DNA of 64,000 nt from contig JAIDFQ010000042.1 of NCBI GenBank assembly GCA_029054245.1, positions 248,001-312,000 on the forward strand, written 5' to 3'. This DNA comes from Lachnospiraceae bacterium (lineage in GTDB: Bacteria; Bacillota; Clostridia; Lachnospirales; Lachnospiraceae). The translations under genes and the position numbers were made by a program. Below the pieces are notes generated by a model. The model was not told the origin of the DNA, did not search any database, and worked only from the letters and a program-made list of their open reading frames with translations. Shown here in pieces: positions 9,509 to 17,332 of this stretch (position 1 is the stretch's first letter; each line of letters starts with the position of its first letter).

Positions 9509-10360
9509 ATGATTGAATTTTTGAAAGCAGTGTTGTTCGGTATTGTAGAAGGAATTACAGAGTGGCTGCCGATCAGCAGCACAGGGCATATGATTTTGCT
9601 GGATGAATTTGTAAAGCTGAACGTTTCAGATGATTTCATGCAAATGTATCTGGTGGTGATTCAGCTCGGTGCGATTTTAGCCGTTGTGATTTTATTCTGG
9701 AAACAGATATGGCCTTTTGGGAAGGATAGCAACACGCAGCCGGTGAAGCAGTCGGGTTTTTTGTCCTATTGTAAAAAGGATATCTGGATATTGTGGTTTA
9801 AGATTATTGCTGCCTGTCTGCCGGCGGCTGTTGTAGGAATCTTTTTTGATGAATATTTTGAAAAACTTTTTTACAACGGTGTCTGTGTGGCGGCGGCGCT
9901 GATTGTATTTGGAATAGGCTTTATCCTGATTGAAAATAGAAATAAGGGCAGAAATGTAAAGATTCATTCCTTATCAGAGATTACCTTCCAGACAGCGCTC
10001 ATGATAGGGGTATTTCAGCTGATTGCCGCTATTTTTCCGGGAACCTCCCGCTCTGGTGCGACGATACTTGGGGCGCTCTTAATAGGGGTATCTAGGACCG
10101 TGGCAGCGGAATTTACCTTTTTCCTGGCGATTCCTGTTATGTTTGGCGCAAGTCTTCTGAAGATCGTGAAATTTGGATTTTCTTTTTCGGGAAATGAACT
10201 TATGATACTTGCCACGGGAATGATCACGGCATTTGTGGTGTCGGTCATTGTAATCCGGCTTTTGATGGGATATATCAAGAAACACGACTTCAAAGTGTTC
10301 GGTTGGTACCGTATTATATTAGGAACAATAGTTCTGCTTTATTTCGGGATTATGGGATAA
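9509..10360 (+). CDS. uppP: Undecaprenyl-diphosphate phosphatase UppP (BacA)
   Basis: This 283-residue polytopic membrane enzyme dephosphorylates undecaprenyl diphosphate to recycle the lipid carrier of peptidoglycan synthesis; members also confer bacitracin tolerance. Both family signatures are present: EGITEWLPISSTGHM near residues 13-27 and PGTSRSGATI near residue 175, together with GxxQLIAAIFPG. About eight hydrophobic segments are visible. Length is normal for the family. The ribosome site TTGGAGGAATGATTT is good. A separate promoter follows for the next gene, so uppP probably ends its transcript here, although no clear terminator hairpin was seen. Confidence 0.96.
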   Translation: MIEFLKAVLFGIVEGITEWLPISSTGHMILLDEFVKLNVSDDFMQMYLVVIQLGAILAVVILFWKQIWPFGKDSNTQPVKQSGFLSYCKKDIWILWFKIIAACLPAAVVGIFFDEYFEKLFYNGVCVAAALIVFGIGFILIENRNKGRNVKIHSLSEITFQTALMIGVFQLIAAIFPGTSRSGATILGALLIGVSRTVAAEFTFFLAIPVMFGASLLKIVKFGFSFSGNELMILATGMITAFVVSVIVIRLLMGYIKKHDFKVFGWYRIILGTIVLLYFGIMG

Positions 10361-10384
10361 ATTTATGAAAAAGTTGTTAATTAG

Positions 10385-10413
10385 TTGACAAGAAGCAAAA
10401 TATGGAGTACACT
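10385..10413 (+). promoter_or_regulatory. Sigma-A promoter for the DUF6465 gene
   Basis: TTGACA at 10385-10390, a 17-nt spacer, then TACACT at 10408-10413. It leaves a ~105-nt leader containing a short CTGTTT/AAACAG hairpin before the gene at 10519. Confidence 0.65.
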
Positions 10414-10518
10414 GTTTCCCAGAAAACAGGGTATTTTCGGGGGAGAGTGCTCTGCATACCTAATTCAAAGTATACATGTTAGAGAACAGTTTTCTCAGCG
10501 TGAAAGGAGTTTTTAATC

Positions 10519-10965
10519 ATGGCAGAAGTAAAAAAAGCAAAGGCAGCACCTGTTAAAGAAGAAGTAAAGGCAGTAGAAGTTAAGACAGAAGCTAAGGTCG
10601 CTCCTAAAGCTGAAACGAAACCTGAAGTAAAAGAGGCTGCTAAGGCAGAAGCAAAGACACCGGCAAAGAAGCCAGGAAGAAAGCCTTCTGTAAAAAAGGC
10701 AGCTGTAAAGAAAGAGACAGAAAAGAAGACAGTTGGCAGAAAGCCTGCAGAAAAGAAAACTGAAGTTAATGAGACAGTAAACTTCCAGTTCAGCGGCAAG
10801 TCATACACACCGGAAGACTTGTTAAAGAGCTGCAAGGATGTATGGAAATATGACTTAAATGGAAAAGAAGAAGATATTAAGAGCATTGAATTGTATGTAA
10901 AGCCGGAAGAGAACACTACATATTATGTAATCAACGGCGACGTTACAGGAAGCTTCTTTATTTAA
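10519..10965 (+). CDS. DUF6465 family protein with histone-H1-like Lys/Ala/Pro tail
   Basis: A 148-residue soluble protein. Residues 1-~90 are Ala/Lys/Glu/Pro-rich and repetitive, with AT-hook-like cores PGRKP and VGRKP flanked by KK runs, resembling H1 or Hc1-type DNA-binding tails. Residues ~92-148 form a compact globular domain (FQFSGKSYTPEDLLK, then YVKPEENTTYYVINGDVTGSF) that matches DUF6465 of Lachnospiraceae. There is no signal peptide. It has its own promoter and a strong terminator, so it is a monocistronic and probably well-expressed gene. Nucleic-acid or nucleoid association is inferred from charge and motifs only; the DUF itself has no known activity. Confidence 0.8.
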   Translation: MAEVKKAKAAPVKEEVKAVEVKTEAKVAPKAETKPEVKEAAKAEAKTPAKKPGRKPSVKKAAVKKETEKKTVGRKPAEKKTEVNETVNFQFSGKSYTPEDLLKSCKDVWKYDLNGKEEDIKSIELYVKPEENTTYYVINGDVTGSFFI

Positions 10966-11029
10966 TATTTCTTTCATTCATAAGAAGGAATAACATTGTT
11001 CAAACGGAGTAATATGAAATGCAATCATG

Positions 11030-11072
11030 AAAGATGGATATCTTAAAGGTATCCATCTTTTATAATTTTTTA
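11030..11072 (+). terminator. Rho-independent terminator after the DUF6465 gene
   Basis: An 11-bp perfect stem, AAAGATGGATA (11030-11040) with TATCCATCTTT (11050-11060), has a 9-nt loop and is followed by TATAATTTTTTAAT. It separates the DUF6465 gene from the hrcA operon. Confidence 0.9.
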
Positions 11073-11095
11073 ATAATTATTTTGGGATATATGTG

Positions 11096-11124
11096 TTGAC
11101 AATATATAGGGTAAGTGATATTTT
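11096..11124 (+). promoter_or_regulatory. Sigma-A promoter of the hrcA heat-shock operon
   Basis: TTGACA at 11096-11101, a 17-nt spacer and TATTTT at 11119-11124. The CIRCE element begins 14 nt after the -10 box, the usual arrangement for HrcA repression. Confidence 0.8.
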
Positions 11125-11138
11125 ATGTTAAGAAGATG

Positions 11139-11165
11139 TTAGCACTCCTAAGAGACGAGTGCTAA
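11139..11165 (+). promoter_or_regulatory. CIRCE operator (HrcA binding site)
   Basis: A perfect inverted repeat TTAGCACTC (11139-11147), N9, GAGTGCTAA (11157-11165) matches the CIRCE consensus exactly. It lies just downstream of the promoter and upstream of hrcA, so HrcA should repress its own operon until heat stress. Confidence 0.97.
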
Positions 11166-11211
11166 TAAAAATAAATTACCTGTTGCAGGATGGATAGGAA
11201 GGGGTGATGGG

Positions 11212-12243
11212 GTGCAGTTGAGTGAAAGAAAAATTAAAATATTGCAGGCCATTATCCGGAACTATCTGGAGACGGGGGAGCCGGTGGGCAGCAGGACGAT
11301 TTCCAAGTATACGGATTTGAATTTGAGTTCTGCGACGATTCGTAATGAGATGTCGGATTTGGAGGAAATGGGATATATCCTGCAGCCGCACACATCAGCT
11401 GGAAGAATTCCTTCTGATAAGGGATACCGCCTTTATGTAGACACTATGATGGAGGAAAAGGACAGAGAGCTGGAAGAATTAAAGGAAATGATGCTGGAGA
11501 GGGAAGATAAAATGGATCACCTTCTTAAGCAGGTAGCAAAGCTTCTTGCGGCGAATACGAATTATGCTACCATGATCTCTGCGCCTACGATTCACGCAAA
11601 TAAGATTAAGTTCATACAGCTCTCAAGGGTGGATGTGAATCAGCTTCTGGCAGTGGTGGTGGTCGAGGGAAATGTGATTAAGAATAATATCATTTCTGTA
11701 TCAGGAGAGTTGGATGATGAAACACTCCTTAAGCTAAATATTCTGCTAAACACACATTTAAACGGTCTCACATTGGAAGAAATCAATTTAGGCATGATTT
11801 CCGCTATGAAACAGCAGGCAGGCATACACAGTGCCATTGTAGCAGATGTGATAGATGCGATTGCAGAATCCATTAAGGCAGAGGAAGATCTGGAGATCTA
11901 CACAAGCGGTGCGAATAATATTTTTAAATACCCAGAGCTTGCAGATCAGCAGAAGGCAAGCGAAATCATCAATACCTTTGAAGAAAAGCAGATGTTGACG
12001 GAACTGGTACAGGATACTTTGTCGGATGAGAAGAATACAGGCATTCAAGTATACATTGGAAATGAGACGCCGATTCAGACAATGAAGGACTGCAGCGTAG
12101 TGACAGCGACCTATGAGCTGGGAGAAGGAATGCGTGGAACCATAGGGATTATCGGACCGAAGCGCATGGATTATGATAAGGTTGTAGGAACACTTAAGAC
12201 AATTACCCACCAGTTGGATGAATTATATAAAAATAAGACATAA
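11212..12243 (+). CDS. hrcA: Heat-inducible transcription repressor HrcA
   Basis: HrcA binds CIRCE and represses chaperone genes; its folding depends on GroEL, which links repression to protein damage. The 343-residue protein starts with GTG at 11212 after GGAAGGGGTGATGG. Its N-terminal winged helix is typical: LSERKIKILQAIIRNYLETG, PVGSRTIS, SSATIRNEMSDLEEMGY, followed by HTSAGRIPSDKGYR. The GAF-like core and the closing segment RGTIGIIGPKRMDYDKV near residue 305 are intact. It is the first gene of hrcA-grpE-dnaK, with the CIRCE element ~46 bp upstream. Confidence 0.97.
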   Translation: MQLSERKIKILQAIIRNYLETGEPVGSRTISKYTDLNLSSATIRNEMSDLEEMGYILQPHTSAGRIPSDKGYRLYVDTMMEEKDRELEELKEMMLEREDKMDHLLKQVAKLLAANTNYATMISAPTIHANKIKFIQLSRVDVNQLLAVVVVEGNVIKNNIISVSGELDDETLLKLNILLNTHLNGLTLEEINLGMISAMKQQAGIHSAIVADVIDAIAESIKAEEDLEIYTSGANNIFKYPELADQQKASEIINTFEEKQMLTELVQDTLSDEKNTGIQVYIGNETPIQTMKDCSVVTATYELGEGMRGTIGIIGPKRMDYDKVVGTLKTITHQLDELYKNKT

Positions 12244-12255
12244 AGATGGAAAGGG

Positions 12256-12909
12256 ATGAAACGGATGAGCGATGAATTAAAGAAGGACGTTGAAGATAAT
12301 CTGGATACAGAGGAAGTATTGCAGGATATGGAAGACGTACAGGAGGATCAGGAGCTTTTGGAAACCGCGGAGCCTATAGCAGGAAGTGAAGAAGCACAAG
12401 ATGGCAAAGAGCCGGAGAGCAAGGCTGATAAGAAGGCGGCAAAGAAAAGACTAAAGAACGATAAGAAGCAGGATGCACTCAAGGAAAAGATAGAGGAGCT
12501 GGAAGATCGGGTAAAACGCCAGATGGCTGAATTCGACAATTTCAGAAAGCGTACCGAAAAAGAAAAAACAGCAATGTTTGAAACGGGAGCAAAAAGCGTC
12601 GTAGAAAAGATTCTACCGGTGGTGGATAATTTTGAAAGAGGTCTTGCGACAGTTCCGGCGGAAGAGAAAAATTCGCCTTTTGCAGAAGGAATGGAAATGA
12701 TTTACAAGCAGCTGATTTCAGAATTAGAAAAGATGGAAGTAAAGCCGATTCCAGCTGTGGGAGAGGAATTTAATCCCGAGTTTCATAATGCAGTCATGCA
12801 GGTGGAAAGCGACGAGTATGAGTCCGGGGTGATAGCCCAGGAGCTGCAGAAGGGATACACTTACAGGGACAGCGTGGTAAGGCACAGCATGGTGGCAGTG
12901 GTAAGTTAG
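12256..12909 (+). CDS. grpE: Nucleotide exchange factor GrpE
   Basis: GrpE releases ADP from DnaK. The 217-residue protein has an acidic, disordered N-terminus (residues ~1-60), a Lys-rich coiled coil ending in RQMAEFDNFRKRTEKEK, and the family beta-domain with NPEFHNAVM and GYTYRDSVVRHSMV at the C-terminus. An in-frame ATG at 12265 is an equally plausible start, since GGAAAGGG lies immediately before the first ATG. It follows hrcA by 12 bp and shares its CIRCE-controlled transcript. Confidence 0.95.
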   Translation: MKRMSDELKKDVEDNLDTEEVLQDMEDVQEDQELLETAEPIAGSEEAQDGKEPESKADKKAAKKRLKNDKKQDALKEKIEELEDRVKRQMAEFDNFRKRTEKEKTAMFETGAKSVVEKILPVVDNFERGLATVPAEEKNSPFAEGMEMIYKQLISELEKMEVKPIPAVGEEFNPEFHNAVMQVESDEYESGVIAQELQKGYTYRDSVVRHSMVAVVS

Positions 12910-13028
12910 CATATTGCGATTGAAAGCAGATGCTTACTTCAAAGTAGATCAGATGGTCCACTTGGCAGAACAATTAGGTAATAATAAACATTTAACAGTA
13001 TCATAAATAAAATCAGGAGGAGATCATT

Positions 13029-14900
13029 ATGAGTAAAATAATTGGTATTGACTTAGGTACAACAAACAGCTGCGTAGCAGTTATGGAAGGCGGAAAGCCT
13101 ACCGTTATCGCAAATGCAGAAGGCGCAAGAACGACACCGTCTGTAGTGGCGTTCACAAAGACAGGAGAAAGATTGATTGGTGAACCTGCAAAACGTCAGG
13201 CAGTAACCAACGCAGAAAAGACCATTTCATCTATTAAGAGAGATATGGGTACAGACAGGGGACGCAATATCGATGACAAGAAATATTCCCCTCAGCAGAT
13301 TTCAGCCATGATTCTTCAGAAGCTGAAAGCAGATGCTGAAAGTTATTTGGGTGAAAAGGTTACAGAGGCGGTCATCACAGTTCCCGCGTACTTTAATGAT
13401 GCACAGCGTCAGGCAACCAAGGATGCCGGTAAGATTGCAGGTCTTGACGTAAAGCGTATCATCAACGAGCCTACGGCAGCAGCCCTTGCTTATGGTCTTG
13501 ACAATGAAAAAGAGCAAAAAATCATGGTATATGACTTAGGCGGCGGTACTTTCGATGTCTCCATCATTGAAATCGGTGACGGTGTCATTGAAGTTCTGGC
13601 AACGAACGGCGACACACGTCTTGGCGGCGATGACTTTGATAACAGATTGACACAGTGGATGATCGATGAGTTTAAGAAAGCAGAGGGCGTTGACTTATCG
13701 AATGATAAGATGGCTTTGCAGAGATTGAAAGAAGCTGCTGAAAAAGCAAAGAAAGAACTTTCCTCTGCAACTACGACCAATATCAACCTTCCCTTCATCA
13801 CAGCTACAGCAGAAGGTCCGAAGCATTTTGATATGAACCTTTCCAGAGCAAAATTTGATGAATTGACACATGATTTAGTTGAAAAGACAGCAATCCCTGT
13901 ACAGAACGCAATGAAGGATGCAGGTCTTACTAATGCCGATTTAGGTCAGGTATTGCTGGTAGGCGGTTCCACACGTATTCCTGCTGTACAGGATAAGGTA
14001 AAACAGCTCACAGGTCATGAGCCCAGCAAGACGCTGAATCCGGATGAATGTGTTGCGCTAGGCGCTTCCATTCAGGGTGGTAAGCTGGCAGGCGATGCCG
14101 GTGCAGGGGAGATTCTTCTTTTGGACGTTACGCCTCTTTCTCTTTCTATTGAGACCATGGGCGGCATTGCAACCAGATTGATTGAGAGAAATACAACCAT
14201 TCCTACAAAGAAGAGCCAGATTTTCTCAACGGCGGCAGACAACCAGACGGCAGTTGATATTAACGTGCTACAGGGTGAAAGACAATTTGCAAGGGATAAT
14301 AAGTCCCTCGGACAGTTCCGGTTAGACGGAATCCCTCCGGCAATGCGCGGCGTGCCTCAGATTGAAGTTACATTTGATATTGATGCCAACGGTATCGTCA
14401 ATGTATCTGCAAAGGATCTTGGCACAGGCAAAGAACAGCACATCACGATTACAGCAAGCTCCAATATGTCTGATGATGAAATCGATAAGGCAGTGAAGGA
14501 AGCAGCTGAGTTTGAGGCACAGGATAAGAAGAGGAAAGAAGCGATTGACGCAAGAAATGAAGCGGATTCTTTCGTATTCCAGACAGAAAAAGCATTAAAC
14601 GAGGTTGGCGATAAGATTGATGCTTCTGAGAAATCAGCGGTAGAAGCAGATATGCAGGCAGTAAAGGATATTCTGGAGAGAACAAAAGATCAGGAAATGT
14701 CTGATTCCGATTTAGATGCACTCAAGGCGGCTAAGGAAAAACTTACCACAAGTGCACAGGCACTGTTCACCAAGATGTATGAGAATATGCAGCAGGCAGG
14801 TGGAGCAGGTCCCGATATGGGTGCCGGAGCAGGTCCTGACATGGGTGCAGATGCAGGTCCCGCAGATGATGTGGTTGATGGAGATTACAGAGAAGTATAA
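13029..14900 (+). CDS. dnaK: Molecular chaperone DnaK (Hsp70)
   Basis: This 623-residue Hsp70 holds client proteins in an ATP-controlled cycle with DnaJ and GrpE. Visible signatures include [18 protein letters not shown] (phosphate 1), [13 protein letters not shown] (phosphate 2), [14 protein letters not shown] (adenosine) and the linker segment [17 protein letters not shown]. The substrate domain and lid follow, and the tail is a short Gly/Ala/Met-rich repeat ([13 protein letters not shown]) ending [10 protein letters not shown]. The ribosome site AGGAGGAGATCATT is strong. It lies 119 bp after grpE; that gap holds no clear promoter, so it is probably read from the hrcA promoter. Confidence 0.98.
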   Translation: MSKIIGIDLGTTNSCVAVMEGGKPTVIANAEGARTTPSVVAFTKTGERLIGEPAKRQAVTNAEKTISSIKRDMGTDRGRNIDDKKYSPQQISAMILQKLKADAESYLGEKVTEAVITVPAYFNDAQRQATKDAGKIAGLDVKRIINEPTAAALAYGLDNEKEQKIMVYDLGGGTFDVSIIEIGDGVIEVLATNGDTRLGGDDFDNRLTQWMIDEFKKAEGVDLSNDKMALQRLKEAAEKAKKELSSATTTNINLPFITATAEGPKHFDMNLSRAKFDELTHDLVEKTAIPVQNAMKDAGLTNADLGQVLLVGGSTRIPAVQDKVKQLTGHEPSKTLNPDECVALGASIQGGKLAGDAGAGEILLLDVTPLSLSIETMGGIATRLIERNTTIPTKKSQIFSTAADNQTAVDINVLQGERQFARDNKSLGQFRLDGIPPAMRGVPQIEVTFDIDANGIVNVSAKDLGTGKEQHITITASSNMSDDEIDKAVKEAAEFEAQDKKRKEAIDARNEADSFVFQTEKALNEVGDKIDASEKSAVEADMQAVKDILERTKDQEMSDSDLDALKAAKEKLTTSAQALFTKMYENMQQAGGAGPDMGAGAGPDMGADAGPADDVVDGDYREV

Positions 14901-14961
14901 AACGAGGTGGTCAGATTTCACAAAATGATCTGTAAAACAGGCAGATAGCTGATTATCTCAG

Positions 14962-15023
14962 GGAGAATGTAACAGCTTAGCTGTAACAGCCCAGCTGTAA
15001 CAGTTCAGCGAGTTACATTCTCC
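14962..15023. repeat. Tandem GTAACAG repeat inside a 12-bp hairpin, dnaK-dnaJ gap
   Basis: Arms GGAGAATGTAAC (14962-14973) and GTTACATTCTCC (15012-15023) pair perfectly. Between and overlapping them are three tandem 14-nt units at 14968-14981, 14982-14995 and 14996-15009, of the form TGTAACAG then three pyrimidines then AGC. The hairpin lacks a good T-tract, so attenuation or RNA processing between dnaK and dnaJ is more likely than full termination. The core matches other intergenic repeats in this window. Confidence 0.75.
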
Positions 15024-15030
15024 TTGTGCT

Positions 15031-15059
15031 TTGAACCATTTTATTGTATACTATATATA
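15031..15059 (+). promoter_or_regulatory. Sigma-A promoter for dnaJ
   Basis: TTGAAC at 15031-15036, a 17-nt spacer and TATATA at 15054-15059. A GCCGCC-TTT-GGCGGC palindrome follows in the leader. No CIRCE is present, so dnaJ may be partly uncoupled from HrcA. Confidence 0.6.
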
Positions 15060-15115
15060 ATTTCGTGCCGCCTTTGGCGGCATGCTGTGCGCTGAAAGCA
15101 TGGGAGGAATGAAGA

Positions 15116-16276
15116 ATGGCAGAACAGAAACGTGATTATTATGAGGTTCTAGGCATCGATAAAAACGCAGATGATGCCGCCATTAAAAAAGCATACAGGG
15201 CTCTTGCCAAGAAGTATCATCCAGATATGAATCCCGGGGATGCGGAAGCGGAGAAAAAGTTTAAGGAAGCCTCGGAGGCTTATGCTATTTTGAGCGATCC
15301 TGAGAAGAAAAGGCAGTACGATCAGTTTGGTCATGCAGCGTTTGAAGGGGGCGGCGGCGGATATGGCGGCTTCGATTTCAACAGTGCAGATTTCAGTGAT
15401 ATTTTTGGCGATATTTTTGGTGATTTCTTTGGTGGAGGACGTAAGGGCAGAGGAAGCAATGGTCCTATGAAGGGCGCCAATATCCGAACAAGCGTAAGAA
15501 TTACCTTTGAAGAGGCAGTGTTCGGCGTTGATAAAGAAATTGAACTGACGCTTAAGGATGAATGTAAGACCTGTCACGGTTCAGGCGCGAAACCTGGAAC
15601 CAGTCCTGAAACCTGTCAAAAGTGCGGTGGGAAAGGGCAGGTTGTATTTACGCAACAGTCTTTCTTTGGCACGGTCAGAAACGTGCAGACTTGTCCAGAA
15701 TGTAACGGTACTGGCAAAGTCATTAAGGAAAAGTGTGCGGACTGTCATGGTTCAGGATATATTGCAAGCCGTAAAAAGATACAGGTATCGATTCCTGCGG
15801 GCATTGATAATGGACAGAGTGTCAGAATCCGCGATAAAGGTGAGCCGGGCACCAATGGTGGTCCCAGAGGGGATTTGCTGGTTGAAGTAATTGTTGGGCG
15901 TCATCCGATTTTCCAACGTCAGGATTACAATATTTATTCTACGGTACCGGTTTCGTTTGCAGTGGCAGCGCTTGGCGGAGATGTGCTGGTAGATACTGTT
16001 GACGGAAAAGTACTTTACGAGGTAAAGCCAGGGACACAGACAGACACCAAGGTGCGCCTAAAGGGCAAAGGTGTTCCTACTTTGAGGAATAAAGAGGTCC
16101 GCGGTGACCATTATGTGACTCTGGTGGTACAGACACCTGATAAATTATCTCATGAAGCGAAAGAACTGCTGCGGCAGTTCGATGCCCTAACTGGAGACAG
16201 TTTAAATATTTCAAAGAATGTACAGGCAGAAAAAACAGATACCAAAGATTCAAAGAAAAAGAAATTTTGGAAATAA
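15116..16276 (+). CDS. dnaJ: Chaperone DnaJ (Hsp40)
   Basis: DnaJ delivers unfolded clients to DnaK and stimulates its ATPase. The 386-residue protein has a J-domain with HPD at residues 35-37, then a Gly/Phe-rich linker (~75-110), four CxxCxGxG zinc repeats between ~residues 145 and 210 ([32 protein letters not shown]), and the C-terminal substrate domains. It is a full type I DnaJ of normal length. It has its own promoter after the structured dnaK-dnaJ gap. The C-terminus is unusually Lys/Asp-rich ([12 protein letters not shown]). Confidence 0.97.
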   Translation: MAEQKRDYYEVLGIDKNADDAAIKKAYRALAKKYHPDMNPGDAEAEKKFKEASEAYAILSDPEKKRQYDQFGHAAFEGGGGGYGGFDFNSADFSDIFGDIFGDFFGGGRKGRGSNGPMKGANIRTSVRITFEEAVFGVDKEIELTLKDECKTCHGSGAKPGTSPETCQKCGGKGQVVFTQQSFFGTVRNVQTCPECNGTGKVIKEKCADCHGSGYIASRKKIQVSIPAGIDNGQSVRIRDKGEPGTNGGPRGDLLVEVIVGRHPIFQRQDYNIYSTVPVSFAVAALGGDVLVDTVDGKVLYEVKPGTQTDTKVRLKGKGVPTLRNKEVRGDHYVTLVVQTPDKLSHEAKELLRQFDALTGDSLNISKNVQAEKTDTKDSKKKKFWK

Positions 16277-16319
16277 AGGCAAAAGGTATTAGTCTGTCAG
16301 ATGAAAATTAACAAATAAG

Positions 16320-16362
16320 AAAGAGGAAGAATGGCACTGCCGTCCTTCCTCTATTTGATTTA
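16320..16362. terminator. Bidirectional terminator between dnaJ and the convergent gene
   Basis: AGAGGAAG (from 16322) pairs with CTTCCTCT (to 16352) and the stem continues inward with one mismatch. T-rich sequence follows on the plus side (ATTTGATTT) and on the minus side (TTTCTTATTTGTT), so it can end both dnaJ and the minus-strand gene at 16455. Confidence 0.65.
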
Positions 16363-16454
16363 ACATAAGGATGTGTAAAGGGCGGCAGCAAAGTACAGCA
16401 GCGCGCAAAAGAATGGTTATATAAATAGATATAGAGGCATAAACTGGTATTAAG

Positions 16455-17066
16455 CTATTGCTCTAAAGCGTTTTCCAGTATGGATACAATATAGCTGGAC
16501 AGACTGGTGTTCAAATTTTGGGCGATGGGAATCAGCGCTTTTATTTTTTCTGTCTGATGATTTTCCAGATAAATGGAAGATAAAAGTTTATAAGTGGCAC
16601 TGATATCGGTGCGGGTTTCAACCGCGAACTCTAATATCCCGCAGGCTTCTTCTACATAGCCTTTATCATATAAAGCCTTCGCCAGATTTTGAAGCGTGCG
16701 GACAAGCAGGGTATAGCTTTGATCATAACGAGACAAAAGATCAATATTTGGAGCGCCGTACATAAGCTTTAAATCCGTATTGCTGATGCCCGTAAAGTTT
16801 ACAATAGGGGATTTTGAAAGTTCTTTTAAAGTCTCATGGTATTCAGCAACTACAGGGTCATCTTTAAGAAGATCCATAGGTAGTCGATCGAAGGGGATGT
16901 CTATATAATTAAGGTCGTCAAGGGGTTTGCGGCGGGTATTGTTGGCAGCTGCTTCCTTTTCCCAAAAAGACTCGTAGGCTTTGGATTCTATACGGCGGTG
17001 TTTTTTTATTTCATAACCCAGCCAGATACAAAATACAATAAAACTTGCAAAAATAGGGAATTTCAT
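16455..17066 (-). CDS. Membrane-anchored TPR-like protein of unknown function
   Basis: About 203 residues from the ATG at 17066 (minus strand), which has AAAGGATA upstream. The frame is open further, to 17150, but those 28 codons are low-complexity and overlap a divergent small gene, so the shorter start is preferred. One N-terminal hydrophobic segment (FPIFASFIVFCIWLGYEIKK) should anchor it, with the rest cytoplasmic or external. The C-terminal ~100 residues are paired helices (LAKALYDKGYVEEACGILEF, then YKLLSSIYLENHQTEKIKAL) in the style of tetratricopeptide repeats, suggesting a scaffold. No enzymatic motif is seen. Confidence 0.7.
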   Translation of the reverse strand: MKFPIFASFIVFCIWLGYEIKKHRRIESKAYESFWEKEAAANNTRRKPLDDLNYIDIPFDRLPMDLLKDDPVVAEYHETLKELSKSPIVNFTGISNTDLKLMYGAPNIDLLSRYDQSYTLLVRTLQNLAKALYDKGYVEEACGILEFAVETRTDISATYKLLSSIYLENHQTEKIKALIPIAQNLNTSLSSYIVSILENALEQ

Positions 17067-17107
17067 ATATAATATCCTTTCATAGATGGATAATTTGGAG
17101 GAACAAT

Positions 17108-17215
17108 ATGTTTCATTTTTATAACAAGAAAAACAAAAGAATTGTATCATCCGTTATTATTATTTTAGTGGTGCTTGCTATGATAATTCCAACTATAGCA
17201 TCTTTTTTGCTATAA
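17108..17215 (+). CDS. 35-residue single-span membrane peptide
   Basis: A short gene with a strong TTGGAGGAACAAT ribosome site directly before the ATG. It encodes a basic head (MFHFYNKKNKRIVSS) followed by one hydrophobic helix rich in Ile/Val/Leu (VIIIILVVLAMIIPTIASFLL) and a TAA. The positively charged head and ~20-residue helix predict a one-pass, N-in membrane peptide. It is divergent from the TPR-like protein and ~115 bp upstream of the VanW gene. From memory, similar peptides occur in other Lachnospiraceae, unverified. Function unknown. Confidence 0.6.
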   Translation: MFHFYNKKNKRIVSSVIIILVVLAMIIPTIASFLL

Positions 17216-17332
17216 ATCAATTGAAGGATAAATGACGTAGAAAGCATATAGATTTTATTTACATATTTGTCTGCAGGAGGGTGGTATGCACAATACTGTG
17301 GGCATGGTCTGCGATATGCAGGGGGTAAGATT

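Noticed and set aside
12910-13028. Search for a second CIRCE or promoter before dnaK
   Set aside because: No TTAGCACTC-type repeat or acceptable -35/-10 pair was seen.
17267-17332. Upstream extension of the VanW protein
   Set aside because: It would place 22 residues before a complete signal peptide; the ATG at 17333 has its own SD.
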